39,629 bases of DNA from assembly GCF_000315625.1 (NCBI RefSeq), contig NW_005434426.1:9814-49442 (forward strand), read 5' to 3'. This DNA is from Guillardia theta CCMP2712. Taxonomy: Eukaryota > Cryptophyceae > Pyrenomonadales > Geminigeraceae. Position numbers and translations under genes: made by a program. Shown in pieces: positions 14,140 to 27,600 of this stretch (position 1 is the first letter of the stretch; each line of letters begins with the position of its first letter). The notes under the pieces are model-generated. The model ran no database searches. It was not told the origin of the DNA and saw only the letters and a program-made list of their open reading frames with translations.

Positions 14140-17100
14140 TCAGACTCGCTGAGGATACGTGAGCACTACGGAGTGTACGATGATGGCTGTGTTCCCGGGA
14201 GGTACTTCCATCGTCAGGTCGACCGATCGTTTCAGGGCGAACTGGCGCATGATAGCGAGCGGGATACTGATGCTGGTCACGAAGCCCTTGGAAGGCTCGT
14301 ACTGGGAGTAGTCCCCCGCAAACAACCAGCCGATCTCCTCCCCGTCGTTGCCTGCCCTCAGTCTGACGGCGTTCAAGAAGGGCCACCGACTCTGCTGCTG
14401 CTTCCACTCGGCTCGAGGGTCCCGCGAGCGCAAGAGCTGGACGTAGAAGGGCTCTCTCCCCGCGAACAAGTAGGGCTGCGGGTCAGTCAGCGTGTTCAGC
14501 TTCGTGTCCTGGCTGGTGAAGCTCTCGGCCTGCCGATAGCCCTTGTCCTCCAGGTACGCGTGCACCCACAGCAGAGCGTCTCCTGCTGCCGGGGGAGCGT
14601 CGCCTTGGAAGGTGAAGTGGAACTTTGAAGGACGGTAGAGGCGCGAGCCGAACCCCATCCCGCTGCTCTCGTCCAGCTGCAGCATCCGCGCGTTCCCGCT
14701 CGCGTACGTCAGCTTGAGGGGGTTGAATCGAACGGGAGAGCGCTGGGAGATCTGAGGTGCAGTCAGGAGCTCCTCGACGGGACGAGAACGTACCTTGAAG
14801 TTGAGCGACAGGGAGGAGGAGTTGGCCAGGGCCTGACGCAGCAGATCTCTAGAGATGTTGAACATCTCTGTGTGACTGGCCGAGCGATTCTTGTCGATGA
14901 GGGTGAAAGCCGACCTGTAACAACTTCTGTTGGGGTACAAGCCGACGCCAAGACAGAGCTCTGCGATGTCTGCCGGTTGACTGATGGCGAAGAACTTGGT
15001 GCCTGAGCTCGGCTCCTGTGAGTAGGAGCGGTCATGGAGGCAGAGGGTGAGAGGGAGAGCAAGCTACCACGCTTGTGAACAGTGTCGACAACAAGGTATC
15101 GTTGTAGTAGACGCCAATAGAGCCCTCCATGCGATTTGCCTCTGCTGTCACTTTGATGTGGCCGTCGCTCAAGACCGGAACCCCTTGGGGGACGGGGAAG
15201 GAAACGTTGTAAGACAGGTCGCTCGGTTGCTGCAGATACACAACATCAACTCGCTGACAGCAGCTCGCTGCAGTGCTAGTCGCTGATTTTACCTCGAAAA
15301 CATTCCCAGGGATGGCGACAGAGACGCATGAAGAAGGGTTGAAGGCCAGGGTGAGCGATTGAATCTGCAGGCGTCCTGTGCAGTTGGGCGAGGTCTCAAG
15401 AGTGAAATACTGCGACGCGGGTGAGCAACATGCTTTTCAAGGAAGAAACAGAGAGCAGTACCATAACTTCATCAGAGCTCATTGCAATCATCTCGTCCTG
15501 CGACAGTACGATGGCGCCTTGCAACTTGTCAACACTCTGCAGAAACATCCAAGTGACTGAGCGGTCGACAGCCATCCATGCGTCCTCACCCGAGACTGTT
15601 CGTCCTTGTCGAAGAGAACTCCAAGAGTTTCGCCCTGCTCGCCCTTGACAGCGATGTTGCACCAGGGATAGAACATGTCGAGGTTCTCGAGGATGTGAAT
15701 CTGAGCCGTCAGAGTTGCCGCGCTGCAGACTGTGGGAAGAGACTGGAAGGCGAAGACTCTTCGGAAGGGGAGCAGCAATGACGACGACTCTCCGACGCTT
15801 TGCTGGCAGAAGAAAGGTCGAGAGTTGGCAAATGCCTGAACAAACGTCACGATCAATGCAGGACATCGACTGCCGGGACTGATCTACCCGCTCTGCCTCC
15901 GTGAAGTCAAGGTAGCTGATGCGATAGGTCGAGGAGCTGTTCAACGGTTCAATGTTCTCAGAGCTGTTCCCGATCACTTGAACCTGTTTTCCACCATGTT
16001 TAGCACGAAGAACAGCATGCTATGAGACATGAAGTACAGCATGCTATGAGACATGAAGTATGGAAGGAGAGGAGGCAGAGGAAGGAGGGAAAGGACAGGG
16101 TTCCTACCCTGGCTGCGTACTTGCTACTCAGCAAATATTCAGCCCCGCTAGCGATGTTGGCCCAGCTTGGTACCTTGACAACCATCAGGACGACAGGTAG
16201 GAGGAAGCACTGACCTCATGAGAGTCTCGGTAAGCGCTGCCGTTCACTGACAGCGTAGCGGTTCTGGTGGCTCCGTCGTAGCGGACGACTCTAGCCTGCC
16301 GCAGGAGGGTCAGGGAGGAATCGCAAGGGAGGGAAGCTCGTGCCCGGTAGCTCGTCCCGATGAAGTGAATCAGCTCTCCTTCGAACCATCCGTCCGCTGC
16401 TGGAGCCCGAGGGCCCAGACCGACGCTACACACGCACTGCCCGGAGGAACAGGCTGAGGTAGACGCCATGCAGAGGGAGCTGGAGTTGTAAGACGTCCCC
16501 GCGCATTCGCACGAGAGGCTGCTAGATAGACTCCCATACGAGGAGTTGAGGAAATCAACTGATCGCGCCCGATCGATGATGACGTTTGAGGGAGTCTTGG
16601 TTATCGCGTACGCATCTCCTTGCAGTGGAGTGTGTTGAAGGCCAGTCGCAAGCGTCAACAACTTCGAATCAGCTACAACAAGCATCAGTTGTGCAGCAAG
16701 CAAGCAGGTCACAGACTACCTTCATACTGCTGTATCCCCACAGCGTGCCCCGCGTTCTCTCCGGAGAGCATGACAAGGGTGTAACCGTTGTAGTAGCCGT
16801 CAACTGCACTGGCGTCTGTTCCCCACAGTGAGACATGCGACGCGTCTGTCGAGTTCTCTACAAGTCGGCCAGGGGTCGAGTCCCCGACCACTCCAAACAG
16901 GAAGAAGTCTTGACAGCCCTCGCCCCCATGGGAGATGGTGAAGCCCACCGAGTCTTGGTAGCCCTCGCCGGGATTCAGGATAGTCACCGAGGATAGGTAC
17001 CCGCTCAGAGACGGCTCGAGTAGGATGTTCCAGCAGCTGGGGTTCTGCTGTGGGCCAGGGGACACCTTGAGAAAGGTGAAGGGGTACACGTATCCGGCGC

Positions 17101-18853
17101 CTGGATCTACCACCATGACGTTGGAGAGCGCGCTGCCGTTGGAGTAGTAGTAGGCAAGGAAACCCGAGCCCTGCTCTTGCCGTGGACATGTCACCGTGGG
17201 TATTGAGGCCTGATTGTACCCGTGCCCTCCATCCTGCACTTGGATCCGAGTCACGTCCCCGAAGCCGTCGGTGAAGCAATGTGCTCTCAGGCCGTCCCCT
17301 CCGCAGCTCTCGTTGCACACTACGATAGCAGGGCCGTCGATGTAGTACGTGCCCGTCAGGAACTCCCCGTGGGTGGTCGGCTGGATGCTCCTCACCACCC
17401 CTTGGATCACGCTGACCTGATCGAAGGGCCCTTCCTGTACCGAGACGACCTCCACGTTCCCTTCAGGGCAGCGGATCGTTGGCTTGTGGCTCAGTGAGTA
17501 CCCGGCGCCGCCATTGACGATGGAGGTCGCGGTGATATCTCCAGCAGACGCAGTGCACTGCACAGTCAGGCCGGACCCTTCGCAAGGCAGCTCGCAACTG
17601 ATCCATGCAGGGCCTGACACGTACCCTGATCCTACAACAGCAGAACTCACGAAGTCCAGGGATGTGACTGTCCCCTTGCTGTCGACAGCAGCGATGCTGA
17701 ACGATCCCTGGTTCCCCTCGGCCACCGAGGCAGCACAGTCGACGCCACCGGACTGTATCACAACGGAGGGGATGGAGTAGAGGACGTTGAAGGAGGCGTT
17801 GAACCCCGTGCCATTGGGGGAGGAGGCGACGAGGAACCCTCCCCGCTGACAGCCTGATCCAGCATGCACGATCGAGACTGAAACGATTCCACTCCTGATG
17901 TCCCACTGGAATGCACCGACGTAATCGGTGATCTCACCGATCATTCCTGCAGATTTCCCTCCTGAGAGCTCCATGTGTTTGCCAACATAGTAGTTGTAGG
18001 CGTCAGCAGACGTGAAGAGATCTAGCTTCATATTCCATGTATGAGAGTTTGCGTCCCAATAGGCCGATCGAAGATTTCCTTGAGATAAAGCCAAGAAAGT
18101 AGCGCATTCCAACCCTGGTCTGTTGAACTCAAGCTCATACCTGAGCGCACTTGTTTGGCCGACTTCGTGAAAGATTGAGTCCAAACTGGATGATGTCGCC
18201 GTTCCCGGAGAGCTTTGCGATCCTGTTGAAGGCAAATCACCTTCAATCATCTGGAACAGACTCAACTGGGTCTTTTCTGTGCCGGAATAATATCCTCCTC
18301 GGATCTGAATGAACTCTATGTTGCTCAACGTTTGCATCACGTCAAACTTCGTCGCAACCACGTAGTTGATCGGTGTTGTGATCTTTCCATAACGATTCAC
18401 CTTTGGAATCATTTGCCATTGTTGGTACTCATTGATCTGCACATCATACACCCCTGACATAAGAGACCCGTCCCTCACGCCTCTGATCCCTATGTTTGGA
18501 AGCCTCTTGTTTGGTATCAGGATCACATCATAATCATCAATGAAAGCTCCCGACCATTCAAGACTCTGAATTGAAAAGCGGAGGGTGGAGTTGTAACCAG
18601 ACTCTTTGAACTTGTTCAGCGACCCTTGGGGAGTTTGGAACCACCAGGAGCAGTTGCAAGCATCTTTCATCTTGATCGCATTATCTCGAGCATTTAGTTC
18701 TAGCGTGTATGGATTCTGTGTCCCGTTCGGCATGTACACCGACCAGTTCTGTTGCACGAAGTTGACGTTGAGAATGACGTCTCCTGGCTTGCAAGAGACG
18801 AGCGGCAGCAGGTAGGCAAGAATGAAACTGACGGCCATGAGCATGGCTGGCAT
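14140..18853 (-). CDS. Large secreted glycoprotein with repeated modules, 10 exons
   Basis: Exons on the minus strand: 18853-16720, 16672-16215, 16173-16108, 15983-15888, 15835-15590, 15536-15462, 15409-15293, 15253-15068, 15015-14794 and 14751-14140. All are GT-AG with consistent phase, giving about 1,403 aa. Residues 1-21 form a clear signal peptide (MAVSFILAYLLPLVSC). The rest has many N-x-S/T sites and cysteines and no evident membrane segment, so it is probably secreted or wall/periplast associated (inference). A module of the form Y-x-G...SG..AG...I..Y-x-G occurs at about residues 286-314 and 686-712, and a diverged one ending VVRYDGATRTATL at about 805-850. Glycine-turn repeats GGxGYxxxPTxxCP occur at about 407-421, 448-462, 541-556, 583-596 and 628-640. 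The last intron (14793-14752, 42 nt) has no stop and is a multiple of 3, so retention would add 14 residues. Function unknown. Confidence 0.8.
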
Positions 18854-19199
18854 GACCTGATGTGGAAGGGAGAAGGAGAAGAAGAATCAGCAGAGACTCT
18901 GATAACAGAGGCAGGAGGCTTGTCGTCCTCACGGAGAAGTTGGTGTAGGAAGCAGGTCAAATCAAAAGGAGCGTCAGCAGGGAAGTAGCGACCTCAATAT
19001 GTGATGTTCTCTCTGGGGACTGCTCATCCACTGCAAGCTGTCGGTTGTCGATCTCACTCCTCCTGCATCGCATCCTCTTCCTACTCGTCCTCTTCTTCCT
19101 CCTCGTCTCGTCTCCTTCCCACGATCATCGCCGCCGCTTCATTCTTCCTGCACCGACCTGACTGCATATCCTCAAACCGACGTGCCTATCAAGTCGCAG
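18854..19199. other. 5' flank of glycoprotein gene
   Basis: Presumed promoter/5' UTR of the minus-strand glycoprotein gene, then a TCCTCC/TCGTC-rich stretch at 19060-19150. No gene seen. Confidence 0.5.
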
Positions 19200-20150
19200 C
19201 ATTCAGTGACCGTGGACTGTCCGCGGCCGGGTCACCGGTGGCGCGCGGGCCGCGGCCCGGCCCGCCGGGCGGCCCGGACTCCCGGGCCGGATCGGATCGG
19301 ACCGCTCTCCCCCCCCGGCCGGCCGCGCGGCCGGGCCCCGGTGACGGTCGGACTGACTCACCGGTATCCGTGACTGAGTTACTAGTTTGGCCCTGAGGAT
19401 CCGACGGCGGGACCGTACGGTACAGCCGTACCGTACTGGGTCACCTTTACTCAAAGTTAAGTGAAAAATCAGTACCGTAGGACAATCGCCAGGATAGTCG
19501 AGGACTGTATGTGTTGCCCCCGGCCCGCCGGATAGCAGTGCCACTGAGTGGCACCCGGGTCACTTGTGACTCGGCAGCTGAGGCTTCCGAAGTTCCCGGC
19601 GAGGCCGAGTCCGAGTCATCATGAGGCGAGTCTGATCAGGCCACCGGGCCCGGGCCGGTAACTCAGTTGACTCTGAAAATCCAAGGCCCCCGCTTGAAAG
19701 TCGGATGCCTCCAGCGGCCCCCCCGGCCGGGGCCGGCGGCCCCCCAGGCTGCCGGCTCCCGCCCCCCACAGCTGACCGTACTAAGCGGCTGAACCGTCTT
19801 GGCCCCCCCCCCGTCGGACCTCCGACTCACTGGCCAGCCGCACCCGATGATCGGCTGAGCGGGGATCGGACCCGCTGGGCCGCCGGCGACTGCGGCGCGT
19901 GGCCCCAGTCACTGAGCCATCGGACATTCCGAATACAAGTGAAAGTTGACAGTCGACCTAAAGTTGTTCAGAAAGTGAAAAGATCTCTTTTCGAGTCTGC
20001 AGGTGCATTAGGGGAATATTCATGTACCCCTCCATTCTATGTGAACTTTCTTGTACCCCTCTTTTCGTTACCCCCCTTTCCCGTTTACCCCCTATTTCCC
20101 TCCGTAGTACCCCGATTAAAGAAGGGTTGATTACCCCACCCTCAGTAGGC
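19200..20150. repeat. Dispersed GC-palindrome repeat block with TACCCC tail
   Basis: GC-rich palindromic sequence (GGCCGCGGCCCGGCCC, CGGCCGGCCGCGCGGCC) with TCACTGAGT/GTGACTGAGT words at 19200-19440, the foldback-end copy CTTTACTCAAAGTTAAGT at 19445, a second GC block at 19500-19920, and a TGTACCCCTC/TTACCCCC tail at 19990-20140. It resembles the blocks at 4019-4330, 5940-6240 and 36360-37265. ORFs of 60-140 codons here are compositional. Confidence 0.55.
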
Positions 20151-20631
20151 AGAGAACTGTAATCTCTGTGTAAGCAACAAGGGGGTGGTAGTACAATCTG
20201 GTACTAATGAAATCTTTACATATGAGCAATCTTTAATTATAAATTTTTGTACAAATCAGGCAATCACTACCAAAAAACATGTCCATTTTTCCATATTATA
20301 TACAAAATACATTATTTTTAGTTCGAACTGTTGGATCCCCCTCTAGTTTATGTGCATGGAGCATCGAGGTCAGGATAGGAGCAAGCAGGTAGGGGAGGGC
20401 TGTGGTAGACTAGGAGTTGAGATCTAGAATGCGGAGATGAGCAGTGATGGTTCACAGCATGATTGCAGATCAGAATCGTAGGGGAGAGATGGAGTGGTTG
20501 AAGGTATGGTGTGCAGACTCGAGTTTTATCTCTTTGATATACTTAGTAAAGCGAAGTGATTCCAAGTTATTTCAAGGCATGTGAAGTTACTTCGAGCCTA
20601 TCTTGACTTGATTTGCGAAGTAGATACTTGA
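20151..20631. other. AT-rich intergenic stretch
   Basis: Distinctly AT-rich at about 20190-20340 (TTTAATTATAAATTTTTGTAC), unlike the GC-rich repeats to its left. No gene seen. It may be upstream regulatory DNA of the TRPM-like gene. Confidence 0.4.
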
Positions 20632-20649
20632 CAGTCAGTCAGTCAGTCA

Positions 20650-20717
<68 letters not shown>

Positions 20718-20736
20718 TGCAGTCGGTCGGTCGGTC
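20632..20736. repeat. CAGT/CAGC tetranucleotide repeat
   Basis: About 26 tandem tetramers: CAGT at both ends and CAGC/CCAG in the middle, then GTCG units. Located 160-260 bp upstream of the TRPM-like start codon. Confidence 0.9.
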
Positions 20737-20894
20737 AAGGAAGTTACTTCACTGATCCAAACAGCTTGGCAGAGAGGTCCACCAGAATTGCGCAGTTGAT
20801 CGTGCAATACATATTTGCTTTGCGTCTACTCTGACCTGTACTTGCCTCAGGAATGTCGTGAAACCAATCAAGCCTTTCAGCCGTTTCAATCAAG

Positions 20895-23800
20895 ATGGAT
20901 CTCCTTGGTAAACAGGATCAGCTCAACAACGCTGAAATCCCCAGGGAAAGGAATGGAATCTCCCTAGATCCCTTGACCAAAAAATCTAAGAGGACGCACA
21001 GAAAGAAGTCGCAAGTTCCAGGGTTGATTGACAGCTATGAAGGAATGCAGCGTCCTGGCCTGTTGGCATCCAAGGCAGACAAGAGGAACGGGAAGCACGA
21101 GTCCAAGAAGTCCAAGCTATCGAAGCTGAGCGAGACGCAGCAGGAGGCTCTTCGTCGCTTCCTCTCTCTCGTGCATGCTCGCATGAGGCTCAAGAATCTG
21201 TTCAAGGCTGTTGATTCCATCAGGTTCTACTTCCTGCTCCGCTGATCCTCTGATCCTCTTTTCTTTGGTCTGAGATCATGTCGTAGGTGGGCTCCACGCG
21301 TGAAGCCCTCGGAGGAGGAGGTGCAGGAGTTTGTCAAGCAAACGGCCGGGAGGTCAGGGACGTATGTCAAGGATACGTTCAAGGTAGCGAGCGTGGACAA
21401 AATTCCGGCCAGCAGCTGCATCGGATCTTTTCAGTGGACCAAGATTGACACTTCGGATCCTGCCAAGTACATGGTTGTCAACATGAACAGCGAGACTGGC
21501 AAGAGCTACAACACGATCTTGATCCGGTTCTTCATGGAACATGTATGGGGGATCCGGAAGCCGGATGTAGTCATCTCAGTGACAGGAGGGGTGAGTGGGA
21601 GGGTCGGGCCCCGGTGGTTGTGCCTGAGAGGTGGACGCAGGCTATGCAGTTCGACCTCAGCACCGACGAGAAGGATAAGATCATGAGGGGCATGATGGAG
21701 GGAACCAAGTCCCTCAACCCTCTCTTCGTGACTGGGGGGACGAACGCTGGGATTATGAAGTATGCACCCTCCTCCTCCTTCTCCTCCTCCTCCTCACTCT
21801 GTGCATAGGTATGTGGGGGAAGCAAGGGCCAAGTACAACCCTCACGCTCCTTTGCTCGGGATCGCTACCTTCGGATCCATCCTTGGCAGCGAGTACATGC
21901 TGGGCGGGGATAGGGATGCGAACGGCGCGCTGAAGACATCGTATGAAGGTGAGGAGAGGCTGAACGCCGTCCGGATCTGACGTTGACGGCAGAGATCTCG
22001 CGCAAGAGCGAGAAGGAAAGGAAGAAAGTTTCGGCCATGGGAGTGGGGCTGGTGAGGGGGAGGGGAATTATGGGGATGGTGGTGCTGACGGGCATCTGAA
22101 GGATGTCAACCACACGCACTTCATCTTTGCCGACGACGGCTCGTTTGCTAAGGTCAGGCTCACTTTGCGGGAGAGGAGGAGCGTGAATGTGTTGTTGCTA
22201 GTTCGGCAGGGAGACCCAGCTGAGGGCTGACATCGAGTCCTGCATCTCAGTCAACCTGGAAGGATGCCCGCGGGGTTTCAAGCAGCACTATGCTCGTGAG
22301 AACGAGATGGATAGAGTCATCTTCAAGACGCTGCTGAAGTGAGGCTGAGGAGGAGGATTGGGCGGAAGCTGTGGTGGAGCAGTGGGAGGAAGAGGCGAAG
22401 TAGCGGAAGCAGGTGCAGGAGCAGGCGGAGAAGATGGTAGAGGAGTAGGAGCAGGAGGGTGGTGGTGGAAGGGATGGTGATGGTTTTGGAGAGGGGGCGA
22501 CAAGAGGAGATGGGACGGAGAGGGAGAAGAGGTCGAACATATAAGTTTGATCGCCATGTTTTGATCGCGATGAGAGTTTGATCGCCGATGAGCAGAACTT
22601 TCCGCTTCCTTTTCTGAAGGATGAAATGGCAGGTTGAGGATGGGCTGGGAAGGTCAAAACATCTCGGAGAACAAGGTCAAACCCAAGGATAATGCAGGGC
22701 CGATCCCTATCGTCTCAGTTTGCGTGCAAGGAGGAATGGGAACAGGTGAGCCGAAACTCTCTTGTCCCTCGCCCATTGTTCGCGGTGCTGTCTGGCGTGC
22801 CGTGCAGTGTTTGTGTCTGCTCCTTGAAGCTGTTTGCTTCTGTGACATTGGAAATGACACGCTTCACTCTGTGAAGTTTGAGTGTGCCGTTGTGTGTTCA
22901 TTCGTATGGGATAAATTTATGTTCGTTGATGGATGATTGTTTTTGTCTGCACTTCGATGGCAAATTCCGAAAGAAAACAATCTCCTCCCTCCTCTTCGTT
23001 TCTTCTGCTCTTCCCTCCATTCTTCCCCCCCTCCTCTCCCCTACATCTCAGCCAACAGCACTGATCTTTGCTCTCGCGCAGTCAACACAGTGCTCGATGC
23101 TGTGAACAACGGAACGGCCTCCATCCTAGTGCGAGGGAGCGGGAAGGCGGCCGACCTGCTGGCCGACGCTGTGCTGATCCGGTTCGCCAAGGGGCACAAG
23201 CACTGCATCCCTCCCGGAAAGCTGGAGCAGAACCAGCGCTCTTTCCTCCGCTTCCTCACGGACCACTTCGGGCTGGACGAGGACAAGGACTTGATCAGCA
23301 ACGAGGACAGCGACGAGTACAAGTGCTACAACTTCACGAGGATCATGGAGATGATGGCTGACTTCTCCAACGTTGACAAGTCGGCTATCAAGGACGAAGA
23401 GAGGAGGAAGGGTATCCAGCGAGACGCCGCAGCTCTCATCCGCTCCTACGAGCTCCCAACAGAAAACACGGACAACGTCGAGATGATCAGGAGAGCGCTG
23501 GCAGCGGTTGTGACCAACAAGTGCTGGGTGTTCAACCTGCATGACCCCGAGCCCAACGCCATCGACTTCAAGGGCTCGCTCCTCCAGTGCCTGCTCAACG
23601 GGATCGGGAGGGGGAGGAAAGACAACGCGTCAGCGCTGCAGGCAAAGCTCAAGTACTCGATCCTGTGGCAACGAGAGGACATTCTGCAGTACTCGATGAA
23701 GAAGAGCGGGCTGAAGAACAGGGACTTTCGGCAGTTCGTGGAGGTGTTGAACAATTCTTACATGCTCGCTCTCGCGCGCAACAACGTGCGCGCGGCGAAA

Positions 23801-24608
23801 ATGCTGCTAGAGCACGGGGCGAGCATCGACATCTTCCGGATCAAGATGCTGGGGCAGAAGCAGATGATGGACGAGCTGAAGACGCTGGGGCAGGGCGGCG
23901 ACTCGCTCACGCTCTCGCTCGGGCTGCACTCGTCGCAGATGACGGTGGCGGCGAAGAAGAAGAAGAGCGATGTTCACGCCATGAGAAGGTGGTCCCAGCT
24001 CATCAAGATGAGCAAGGGCGAACAGACGTCGGACCATGTGATGGCGCTGTCGTCCGACCTCAAGGACGAGTACATCAACGAGGGTTATAACTGCCTGCGA
24101 GCCATGACCACTTTCTTCAACAAGATGTTTGTCAGGCAGGAGGACAGCTTGCCGGAGGTGGGGGAGACGGACATGGTAGCGCTGACGGAGCCGTTCTCGC
24201 TGAAGATCAGGAGGAAGCTCTACAAGGAGCTCATGGAGAAAGAGCGAGAGCTGAAGAAGTTGGTGAAGCGGCAGGAGCTGGAGGGTCAGCTCACGCATAA
24301 AATCAAACAAGTGAAGGACTACAAGAAGACTATCATCCTCCAGTCCCTCTACACCAAAGTCCTCGGCAGCCTCTTCCGATACAAGCTTGGAACCGACGGG
24401 CCTTACGCAGATCTCTTCCTGTGGAATGTGCTGATGAACAGGAGGGAGATGTCGGAGTTCTTCTGGCAGGAGACTGTCAATCCTGTCCTCTACGCGATCA
24501 CGGTGAGAGATGGTGGGATGCGCTGCGAGACGAGAAGTCGAGGGGGTGGGGGTCAAAGAGGAGGAGGAGGAGCAGCAGCAACAAGAAGACAAGGAGCAGG
24601 AGGGGCAC

Positions 24609-24660
<52 letters not shown>

Positions 24661-27600
24661 ATGAGAGATGCTGGTCGTGAGTATTCCTTGCAGGCTGCCT
24701 ACCTCTTGCGCAACATGTCGGAGGAGAAGGGGGTGGACACGTTGAACGCCAAGTCGATGCAGAGCAATGCTGATCACTTCGAGGAGCTCGCCATCGGTGT
24801 TTACCGGTTCGCTCTGCAAGAAGATCTCAACTTGGCTATCCAGGTGCGATGACGATGATGCAGACAATGAGAGGGGAAGCATGGTGGTGGCAACAACACT
24901 GATGATGATGGTGGTGGTGGTGGTGATGATGATGGCGATTGTGATGAAGATGGTGATAATGATGATGATCATCGTCGTCGGCGTCGTCGTCGGCGTCATC
25001 ATCATGATGCTGGTGCTGTGCTGGAGGTGGAGGTGTTGCTGGTGCGGAACATCACGACGATGACCATGACCATGACCACGACCACGACCATGACGATGCT
25101 GCAGGCGCTAGACAGTCCTCTGCGGATGTGGAGGGGCATGGCGCTGCTGGACCTGGCGGTCATGAGCAAGAGCGAGACGTTTGTAGAGAAGTGCTGCCAA
25201 TCTTCCATCGAGAATCGCTTCTACGGCGACATGTCTCCCTATGACAACAACTTCTGGCGGATCTGCCTTGGCGTTTTCCCCTGCTGCGGCCTGCTCGCCA
25301 TGGCAAACTTCTTCGAGTTCAAGCTCCCTCCCACGTCAGTCGCTCCTCCCCCTCTCTCCCCTCTTTCTCCTCCTCCCCTCCTCCTTACACAAGCTTCCTC
25401 TTCCTTCCTCCTCTACTCCTCCTCGCCCTCTGCTCGTCCTCCTACCGCTCGCTTCCTCTCCCTCTCCTTCACCTCCTCCACGCCCTCGCCTCCTCCTTCT
25501 GCTCGTTCTGCCAACACAACTTGTTTTGCCCTACCCTCTCTTTCGGGTCCTCTTCCTAGAATCTCCTTTCACCATTATCACCACCGCCCACTCGCAACCT
25601 CCTCCTCATCTTTCCTTTGTTCTTTCCTAGCAACTTGTCGTCACACTGCTTACTCATTCGCAGGAGCGAAGTCCTCCGATCCGCCACTCAACGAAGGAAG
25701 GTGCAGATGAAACCTGCACTCCTCTCACCCTCAATCAACAAGCTTCTGCTCTTTACTCCCTCCCTCCTTCCCTCCCTCCCGCCTCGCCTGCTCTCTGTCT
25801 CACCCGCTCCTCCTGTTCAGGCGCCCGACGGGTTTCCTTACGAACCTCGCAAGAACGACGTGTTGCTGGCGGTACTGCAGAGGAAAGCGCATGGGCTTGA
25901 CATGAAACTGCGCAGACTGGAGCAGGTGAGAGGAGAGGAAGAGAGAAGTGCAGGGAACAGAAAAGAAGGGGAGGACGGACCGGAGTGGGGAGGGGGAAGA
26001 GGAGAGGCGAGGCGAGGCGAGCGGGGAGGAGAGGAGAGGAGGGGAGGGGAGGGGAGGGGAGGGGATGGGAAGGGAAGGGATGGGAGGAGAGGGGAGGAGA
26101 GGGGAGTGGTCAGGTATGACGATTGTAAGTATATGCATGCAGAGGGTAGATGCTGGAGACACAGTGCCAGAGCCCGAGCTCAAAGAGCTTTGGATGAAAA
26201 CTTTCTCTCCTTTTCAGAAATTCGGTCTGATTTCTCCCTCCCACCTCAAAATTCTCCTATCGACCCTTCCCTCCTCCTCCTCCTCCTCCTCCTCCGCCTC
26301 CTCCTCCTCCTCCTCCTCCTCCTCCTTCTCCTCCTCCTCCTCCTCCTTCTCCTCCGCCTCCTTCTCCTCTTCCTCCTTCTCAACCCAATTACTCCGCTGC
26401 CTCCTCTTCGCAATCCCCCTTCCCTCTGCTTTCTCCTCCTCTGGTTGCTCTCTAACATGCTTTCTGTCAGTTTGCTTCTGGGCGGCTCCTATCGTCCTTT
26501 ACCTGGCCAACGCCATGCAGTCAATTGCCGTCACCATCGCCTTCACATTGTCTTTCATGCCCAACACCCTTGTCGACAACTCAGTCATCATCTTGTACAA
26601 CTCCGACAAGATACATCAGATCGAATGGGTCCTCGTTGTGTGAGTACTCCTCCATTCACGCTCCTCCTCCCTCCAGCGCATCACCCATCCTTCTCCTGCA
26701 CCACCACCACCACCACCTCCTCCTCCTCAACCCCTCCCTCCTCCTGCTCACCCTCCCCTTCACCCTCACTCTTTCGCAGATACTTTATCTCTTCCCTTTT
26801 CCGCGAGGTCATGCAGATGGCTATCGCTGGTTACCGCGATTACCTAATGGACGTCTGGTGAGAGAGGAAGGGAGAGAGGAAGGGAGAGAGGAAGGGAGAG
26901 AGGCAGGGAGGGGAGAGGAGGTAGGGAAGGAGGGGAGAGGAGGGAGGGAGGAAGGGGAGGGAGGGAGGAAGAGGAGGGAGGGAGGAAGAGGAGGGAGGGA
27001 GTTCACATCTTACCCTCACAAGGAACATCTTTGACCTCGGCGCCATGATCTCTTTCGCCTTGGGCTTCGCCCTCCACTTTGAGTGCATCTCCACCCACTG
27101 CAACAGCCTGGAGTTCAGCTCGGCCATGTCAGTCTTGAACTCTCCATCTTCATCCTCCTCCTCCTCCTCCTCCTGCTTCACCACCACCACCACCACCTCG
27201 TTCTCCTCCTCCTCCTCCCTCTGCTCCACCACCACCACCACCACCACCATCTCCTCCTCCTTTTCCTTTCCCCTCCTCCTCCTCCCCTCCCCTTTGAAAA
27301 TCGACCGCTCCAATCCCACCCGCTCNNNNNNNNNNNNNNNNNNNNNNNNNNNNNNNNNNNNNNNNNNNNNNNNNNNNNNNNNNNNNNNNNNNNNNNNNNN
27401 NNNNNNNNNNNNNNNNNNNNNNNNNNNNNNNNNNNNNNNNNNNNNNNNNNNNNNNNNNNNNNNNNNNNNNNNNNNNNNNNNNNNNNNNNNNNNNNNNNNN
27501 NNNNNNNNNNNNNNNNNNNNNNNNNNNNNNNNNNNNNNNNNNNNNNNNNNNNNNNNNNNNNNNNNNNNNNNNNNNNNNNNNNNNNNNNNNNNNNNNNNNN

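Noticed and set aside
19203-20130. Pro/Gly/Arg-rich ORFs of 60-141 codons
   Set aside because: Caused by the GC-rich palindromic repeat composition; open in several frames and both strands.
24503-24664. Alanine-run C-terminus of the 575-codon ORF in the TRPM-like gene
   Set aside because: A clear GTGAGA donor at 24503 ends the exon; the alanines come from intronic (CTG)n, and the next exon at 24694 continues the family sequence.
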